This document shows, piece by piece, positions 60,285 to 64,000 of a DNA stretch of 64,000 nt. Source of the DNA: Nocardiopsis_B sediminis (GTDB lineage Bacteria; Actinomycetota; Actinomycetes; Streptosporangiales; Streptosporangiaceae); the NCBI RefSeq assembly GCF_042650565.1, contig NZ_JBHSBH010000014.1:62001-126000 (forward strand), given 5' to 3'. The position numbers and the translations under genes were made by a program. Within the stretch, counting starts at the first letter, position 1. Every line of letters begins with the position of its first letter. The notes beneath the pieces were generated by a model that was not told the origin of the DNA, ran no database searches, and saw nothing but the letters and a program-made list of their open reading frames with translations.

Positions 60285-61379
60285 TCACGGTGCGGGGGTT
60301 CCGCCGCTCACAGCCGCGTAGGCGGAATCCAGGAGCGCGTCGCCGGGGCCGGCCAGGATGGCGGGCTCACCGATGCGGTCGAGCACCACGAACCGCAGGG
60401 TGGCGCCCCGCGCCTTCTTGTCGACGCGCATGGCCGCCTTGAGCTGCGGCCACGCCTCGGCCGCGTAGGTGGTGGGCAGGCCCACGGAGGCGAGCAGGGA
60501 GCGGTGGCGCGCGACGGTCGCGGCGTCGATGCGGCCGTCGAGCCGGGCGAGCTCAGCGGCGAACACCATGCCGATGGACACCGCGTACCCGTGCCGGAAC
60601 GTGTAGTTCTCGGCCCGTTCGACGGCGTGGCCCAGGGTGTGGCCGTAGTTGAGGATCTCCCGGCGGTGGCTCTCGCGCAGGTCGGCGGAGACGACCTCGG
60701 CCTTCACGGCGATGGCGCGCTCGATCAGCTCGCGGGTGTGCCGGCCCTCGGGCCGGGTCGCGCCGTCGGGGTCGTCCTCGATCAGGTCCAGGATCACCGG
60801 GTCGGCGATGAAGCCCGCCTTGACGATCTCGGCCAGGCCCCCGATGTAGTCGGCGGTGGGCAGGGTGGGCAGGGTGGCGAGGTCGCACAGCACGCCGGCG
60901 GGCGGGCTGAAGGCGCCGACGAGGTTCTTGCCCTCGGCGGTGTTGATGCCGGTCTTGCCGCCCACGGCGGCGTCGACCATGGCCAGCAGCGTGGTGGGCA
61001 CCAGGACCCCGCGGACCCCGCGCAGCCAGGTGGCGGCGATGAACCCGGCGAGGTCGGTGGTGGCGCCGCCGCCCACGCCCACGATGGCGTCGCTGCGGGT
61101 GAACCCGGCCTGGCCCAGCCGCGCCCACAGCCCGGCGGCGACGGCGGCGTCCTTGGCGGCCTCGCCGTCGGGCACCGCCATGGTGTGCACGGTGTACCCG
61201 GCGGCCTTGAGCGCCCCGGCAACGGGGTGGACGATCGCGCCCAGCCCCTCAGGGTGGACGACGGCGACCTGCTCGGCGCGGTCCCCCACGAGCGAGGGAA
61301 GCTCGGCGAGCACCCCGCTGCCCACGACGACGTGGTAGTCCTCCCCCGCCGCCCCGACCGCGATGCGCGTGGCGGTCAC
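60285..61379 (-). CDS. aroB: 3-dehydroquinate synthase
   Basis: 364 residues. IVGVGGGATTDLAGFIAATWLRG is the NAD-binding motif. PTTLLAMVDAAVGGKTGIN and LNYGHTLGHAVE hold the metal ligands and catalytic Lys/His. It is the second step of the shikimate pathway. The GTG overlaps the aroK stop by 4 nt. It supplies chorismate together with aroK and aroC; chorismate is also used by the mutase at 2813-3103. Confidence 0.97.
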   Translation of the reverse strand: MTATRIAVGAAGEDYHVVVGSGVLAELPSLVGDRAEQVAVVHPEGLGAIVHPVAGALKAAGYTVHTMAVPDGEAAKDAAVAAGLWARLGQAGFTRSDAIVGVGGGATTDLAGFIAATWLRGVRGVLVPTTLLAMVDAAVGGKTGINTAEGKNLVGAFSPPAGVLCDLATLPTLPTADYIGGLAEIVKAGFIADPVILDLIEDDPDGATRPEGRHTRELIERAIAVKAEVVSADLRESHRREILNYGHTLGHAVERAENYTFRHGYAVSIGMVFAAELARLDGRIDAATVARHRSLLASVGLPTTYAAEAWPQLKAAMRVDKKARGATLRFVVLDRIGEPAILAGPGDALLDSAYAAVSGGTPAP

Positions 61380-61900
61380 CGGGCGCCGCCCTGGTGCTGC
61401 GGGAGGGTCGCGATGATCGCGTCGACGACCTCCTCGGGGCCGCGCCCGCTGGTGGAGACCGTGGTGGCGGCCAGGGACTCGTAGACGGGCAGCCGCTCGT
61501 CGAGGAGTTTGCGCAGGCGGGCGCGCGGGTTGCCGGCGAGCAGCGGGCGGGCCTGGTCGAAGCCGACCCGCTTGGCGGCGTCGGCGAACTCCACCTGAAG
61601 GTAGACGACGTGCAGGCCCCGCAGGTCGGCCTGAGTGTCGTGGTCGAGCACGGCGCCCCCGCCCACGGCGACGACGCCGGGCCATCCGGCCAGCGCCTCG
61701 GCGACGACCTCGCGCTCCAGCGCCCGGAAGGCGGCTTCGCCGTCCTCGATGAAGATGTCGCCGATGGGCTTGCCGGCGCGCGCCTCGATCTCGGTGTCGG
61801 TGCACATCAGGTCGGCACCCAGCCGGGCCGCCAGGGCCCGGCCCACCGTGGTCTTGCCGGCGCCGGGGGCGCCGATGAGCACCGCGATCGGTGTGCTCAT
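61376..61900 (-). CDS. aroK: Shikimate kinase
   Basis: 174 residues, P-loop kinase. LIGAPGAGKTTVGRALAARL (residues ~9-28) is Walker A. CTDTEIEARAGKPIGDIF holds the shikimate-binding Asp, and AVGGGAVLD the GGG motif. ATG 61900 follows GGAGGAGGAACGG. It phosphorylates shikimate at O3, and is translationally coupled to aroB. Confidence 0.97.
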   Translation of the reverse strand: MSTPIAVLIGAPGAGKTTVGRALAARLGADLMCTDTEIEARAGKPIGDIFIEDGEAAFRALEREVVAEALAGWPGVVAVGGGAVLDHDTQADLRGLHVVYLQVEFADAAKRVGFDQARPLLAGNPRARLRKLLDERLPVYESLAATTVSTSGRGPEEVVDAIIATLPQHQGGAR

Positions 61901-61949
61901 CCGTTCCTCCTCCTGCCCCGCCGGGCCCTGCCGCGGGCCCGTTGCGGGG

Positions 61950-63125
61950 TCATCGAATGGTGAGAGCGTCGCGGTAGGCGCGCAGGTTGCGGCCGGTCTC
62001 CTCAAGGGAGTCGCCGCCGAACTTCTCGACGGCGGCCTCGGCCAGGACCAGCGCGACCATGGCCTCGGCCACGACCCCCGCCGCGGGGACCGCGGTGACG
62101 TCGCTGCGCTGGTGGTGGGCCTGCGCGGCCTCGCCGGTGGCGATGTCGACGGTGTCGAGGGCGCGCGGGACGGTCGCGATCGGCTTCATCGCGGCCCGGA
62201 CGCGCAGCGGCTCGCCGGTGGTCATGCCGCCCTCGATGCCGCCCGCGCGGTTGCTGCGCCGGCGGACGCCGCCGGGACCGGGCTCGATCTCGTCGTGGGC
62301 GGCCGAACCGCGCCGGGCGGCGGTGCGGAAGCCGTCGCCGACCTCGACGCCCTTGATGGCCTGGATGCCCATGAGCGCGCCGGCGAGGCGGGAGTCGAGC
62401 CGGCGGTCCCAGTGGGTGTAGCCGCCCAGGCCGGGCGGGAGCCCGTAGGCGAGGACCTCGACCACGCCGCCCAGGGTGTCGCCGCTCTTCTTGGTGTCGT
62501 CGACCTCGGCGACCATGCGGGCGCTGGTTTCGGGGTCGGCGCAGCGCAGCGGGTCGGCGTCGATGCGCTCCAGGTCGCCGGGGCCGGGCAGGGTGCCCTC
62601 GGGGACCTCGATGGGGCCCATGGAGACCACGTGGCTGAGGATCTCCACGCCCAGGGCCTGGCGGCAGAAGGCGCGCGCGACCTCGCCGATGGCGACGCGC
62701 GCGGCGGTCTCGCGGGCGCTGGCGCGCTCCAGGACCGGGCGGGCCTCGGCGTGGCCGTACTTCTGCATGCCGACGAGGTCGGCGTGGCCGGGGCGGGGGC
62801 GGGTCAGGGGCTCGTTGCGCGCGACGCCGTCGAGCTCCTCGGCCGGGACGGGGTCGGGCGACATGACCTGTTCCCACTTGGGCCATTCGGTGTTGCCGAC
62901 CTCGATGGCGATCGGGCCGCCCTGGGTGCGGCCGTGCCGGATGCCCCCGATGAGGGAGACCCGGTCCTGCTCGAATTTCATGCGGGCGCCCCGGCCGTAC
63001 CCGGCGCGACGGCGGCGCAGTGCGGCGGCGATGTCGTCCGAGGTGACGGCGACGCCGGCCGGTAGGCCCTCCAAGATCGCGACGAGTGCCGGTCCGTGGG
63101 ACTCCCCTGCGGTCAGCCAGCGCAT
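61950..63125 (-). CDS. aroC: Chorismate synthase
   Basis: 391 residues. The start MRWLTAGESHGPALVAILEG is followed by RRRRAGYGRGARMKFEQD and GHADLVGMQKYGH. The FMN-binding SARETAARVAIGEVARAF and SDVTAVPAAGVVAEAMVA complete the family. It converts EPSP to chorismate with reduced FMN. Two ATGs are in tandem; I chose 63125 because GAGG is then five bases away. The prepilin peptidase gene, in the same direction, ends 740 bases upstream. Confidence 0.97.
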   Translation of the reverse strand: MRWLTAGESHGPALVAILEGLPAGVAVTSDDIAAALRRRRAGYGRGARMKFEQDRVSLIGGIRHGRTQGGPIAIEVGNTEWPKWEQVMSPDPVPAEELDGVARNEPLTRPRPGHADLVGMQKYGHAEARPVLERASARETAARVAIGEVARAFCRQALGVEILSHVVSMGPIEVPEGTLPGPGDLERIDADPLRCADPETSARMVAEVDDTKKSGDTLGGVVEVLAYGLPPGLGGYTHWDRRLDSRLAGALMGIQAIKGVEVGDGFRTAARRGSAAHDEIEPGPGGVRRRSNRAGGIEGGMTTGEPLRVRAAMKPIATVPRALDTVDIATGEAAQAHHQRSDVTAVPAAGVVAEAMVALVLAEAAVEKFGGDSLEETGRNLRAYRDALTIR

Positions 63126-63255
63126 CATGTCCTCGATCTTCCCATGGACCGGGTGGTCCCGGCACATCCGGGAGCGCCCCGGCCCGCCCCCGGACTTCCG
63201 GCGCCCGGAGCGTTTCCGTGTACGAGCGCGCCGCGCAGGCTGGACAATCTCGGGC

Positions 63256-64000
63256 ATGACCTCTTTCACCGACGACCTCCTCGCCTCCCTCTCGGAGCTG
63301 CCGCCGTGGCTCGTGGCGGCGACCGTTGTGGTGTTCATGGCGCTGGAGACGACGGCGTTCATCGGGCTGTTCGCACCGGGCGACCCGGTGGTGCTGGTGG
63401 CCGGGGCCACGGTGACCGATCCGCAGGGCTTCGCGCGGGTGGCGGGGGCGACCCTGGCGGGGGCGCTCATCGGGGAGACCGCGGGGTACCTGATCGGGCG
63501 GTGGGCGGGGGTGCGGTTCCGGCTGAGCCGGATGGGGCGCTGGATCGGCGAGGAGCGGTGGCTGCGCGCGGAGGAGGTCCTGGCCCGGCCGCGGGGCGGG
63601 CTGGCGATCGTGGGATCGCGGTTCGTGGCGGTCGTGCACGCGATCGTGCCGGTGCTGGCGGGCACGGTGCGGATGCCCTACCGGCGCTTCATCGCGTGGG
63701 CGATGCTCGGCAGCACGCTCTGGGCCCTGCTGCACGTGGGGATCGGCGCCACGGTCCGCGCCGCCTACGGCACCGATTCCGGCGGCCTCGGCTCGGTGAC
63801 GGCCGCGGTGCTGGTCGGCGGCGCGCTGCTCATGCTGATCGGGTGGGCGCCGCGCCGCCGGCCCTCACGGCAGGAGGGCGGCGGGGTCGCCGAACAGGAC
63901 CACGACGAACGCGGCGCCGATCATGAACGGGCCGAGGGGGATCTGGGTCTTGCGGCCGGCGCGGCCCAGCGCCATGAGGGTCAGGCCGAAGGCGGCGGAG
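63256..64000 (+). CDS. DedA/SNARE-associated family membrane protein, 3' end beyond the window
   Basis: At least 248 residues, no stop before the window edge. ALETTAFIGLFAPGDPVVLVAG, GALIGETAGYLIGRWAG and GSRFVAVVHAIVPVLAGTVRMPYRRFIAWAMLGSTLWAL are DedA-family blocks with the conserved Arg of the lipid-flippase motif. After the last membrane helix (~residue 195) the frame continues as a charged tail antisense to the prepilin peptidase gene. That tail may be real or reflect a missed stop through a frameshift. The ATG follows a divergent promoter region shared with aroC. Confidence 0.85.
   Translation, partial: MTSFTDDLLASLSELPPWLVAATVVVFMALETTAFIGLFAPGDPVVLVAGATVTDPQGFARVAGATLAGALIGETAGYLIGRWAGVRFRLSRMGRWIGEERWLRAEEVLARPRGGLAIVGSRFVAVVHAIVPVLAGTVRMPYRRFIAWAMLGSTLWALLHVGIGATVRAAYGTDSGGLGSVTAAVLVGGALLMLIGWAPRRRPSRQEGGGVAEQDHDERGADHERAEGDLGLAAGAAQRHEGQAEGGG
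63865..64000 (-). CDS. Prepilin peptidase (A24 family), C-terminal fragment
   Basis: The frame is open into the window edge and ends at 63865. The fragment contains GRKTQIPLGPFMIGAAF, the last-helix motif of type IV prepilin peptidases, and ends FGDPAALLP. A prepilin peptidase next to aroC is common in actinobacteria. The catalytic aspartates lie outside the window. Confidence 0.75.
   Translation of the reverse strand, partial: SAAFGLTLMALGRAGRKTQIPLGPFMIGAAFVVVLFGDPAALLP

Noticed and set aside
1..64000. CRISPR arrays, tRNA/rRNA genes, insertion sequences
   Set aside because: No regularly spaced repeats, no recognisable tRNA or rRNA segments and no transposase motifs were seen on either strand by reading.

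Overview
The window is a very GC-rich actinobacterial chromosome segment. Gene content and order (mraZ to divIVA cell-wall/division cluster, ileS under a T-box, shikimate genes with efp and nusB, DUF397, DUF3040, a SAV_2336-like protein) point to a filamentous actinomycete, most likely Nocardiopsaceae (Nocardiopsis/Streptomonospora-like). The genus is an inference from family content, not a measured match. I see no tRNA or rRNA genes, insertion sequences or CRISPR arrays. One 32-base assembly gap (14911-14942) interrupts a gene.

Left part (1-24.7 kb), accessory in character. It starts with the tail of an endonuclease/exonuclease/phosphatase gene and two stand-alone LigD modules (3'-phosphoesterase, polymerase/primase). 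A chorismate mutase follows; it appears to be controlled by an attenuator with a leaderless 21-codon leader ORF. Next is an aldehyde dehydrogenase with a palindromic operator. The most striking locus is 5.2-13.7 kb: a trypsin-like protease fused to VMAP-type domains, a MoxR-type AAA+ ATPase, a 1541-residue vWA/SAV_2336-NB-ARC-TPR protein and, a little downstream, a small trypsin-co-occurring-domain protein. This matches the logic of predicted NTP-dependent conflict (immunity/cell-death) systems, with protease as effector, ATPase plus vWA as conformational switch, and STAND-TPR as sensor. Further genes are a thioesterase carrying the gap, GNAT, AraC and Imm51-like genes, azlCD, a ThDP-dependent acetolactate-synthase-like enzyme, a LysR/EamA divergent pair, then rluD-lspA-dksA/traR and a small acidic protein.

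Middle (24.7-50.7 kb). T-box-controlled ileS faces the division/cell-wall cluster on the minus strand. In transcription order the cluster is mraZ, rsmH, ftsL, ftsI, murE, murF, mraY, murD, ftsW, murG, murC, ftsQ, ftsZ, pgeF, yggS, sepF, yggT, divIVA, then a large disordered membrane protein. Many junctions overlap by 4 nt (murF/mraY, ftsW/murG, murG/murC). The mraZ promoter carries four TGGRG repeats at exact 10-bp period, a textbook MraZ operator. murB is not in the cluster.

Right part (50.7-64 kb). Divergent from mraZ is a moxR-DUF58-transglutaminase operon whose last junction carries a 62-bp tandem duplication. Then come DUF3040, dinB, a small tyrosine phosphatase, a methyltransferase, and the minus-strand set aroC-aroK-aroB-efp-nusB. 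The window ends in a DedA-family gene (plus strand) and the C-terminal end of a prepilin peptidase (minus strand).
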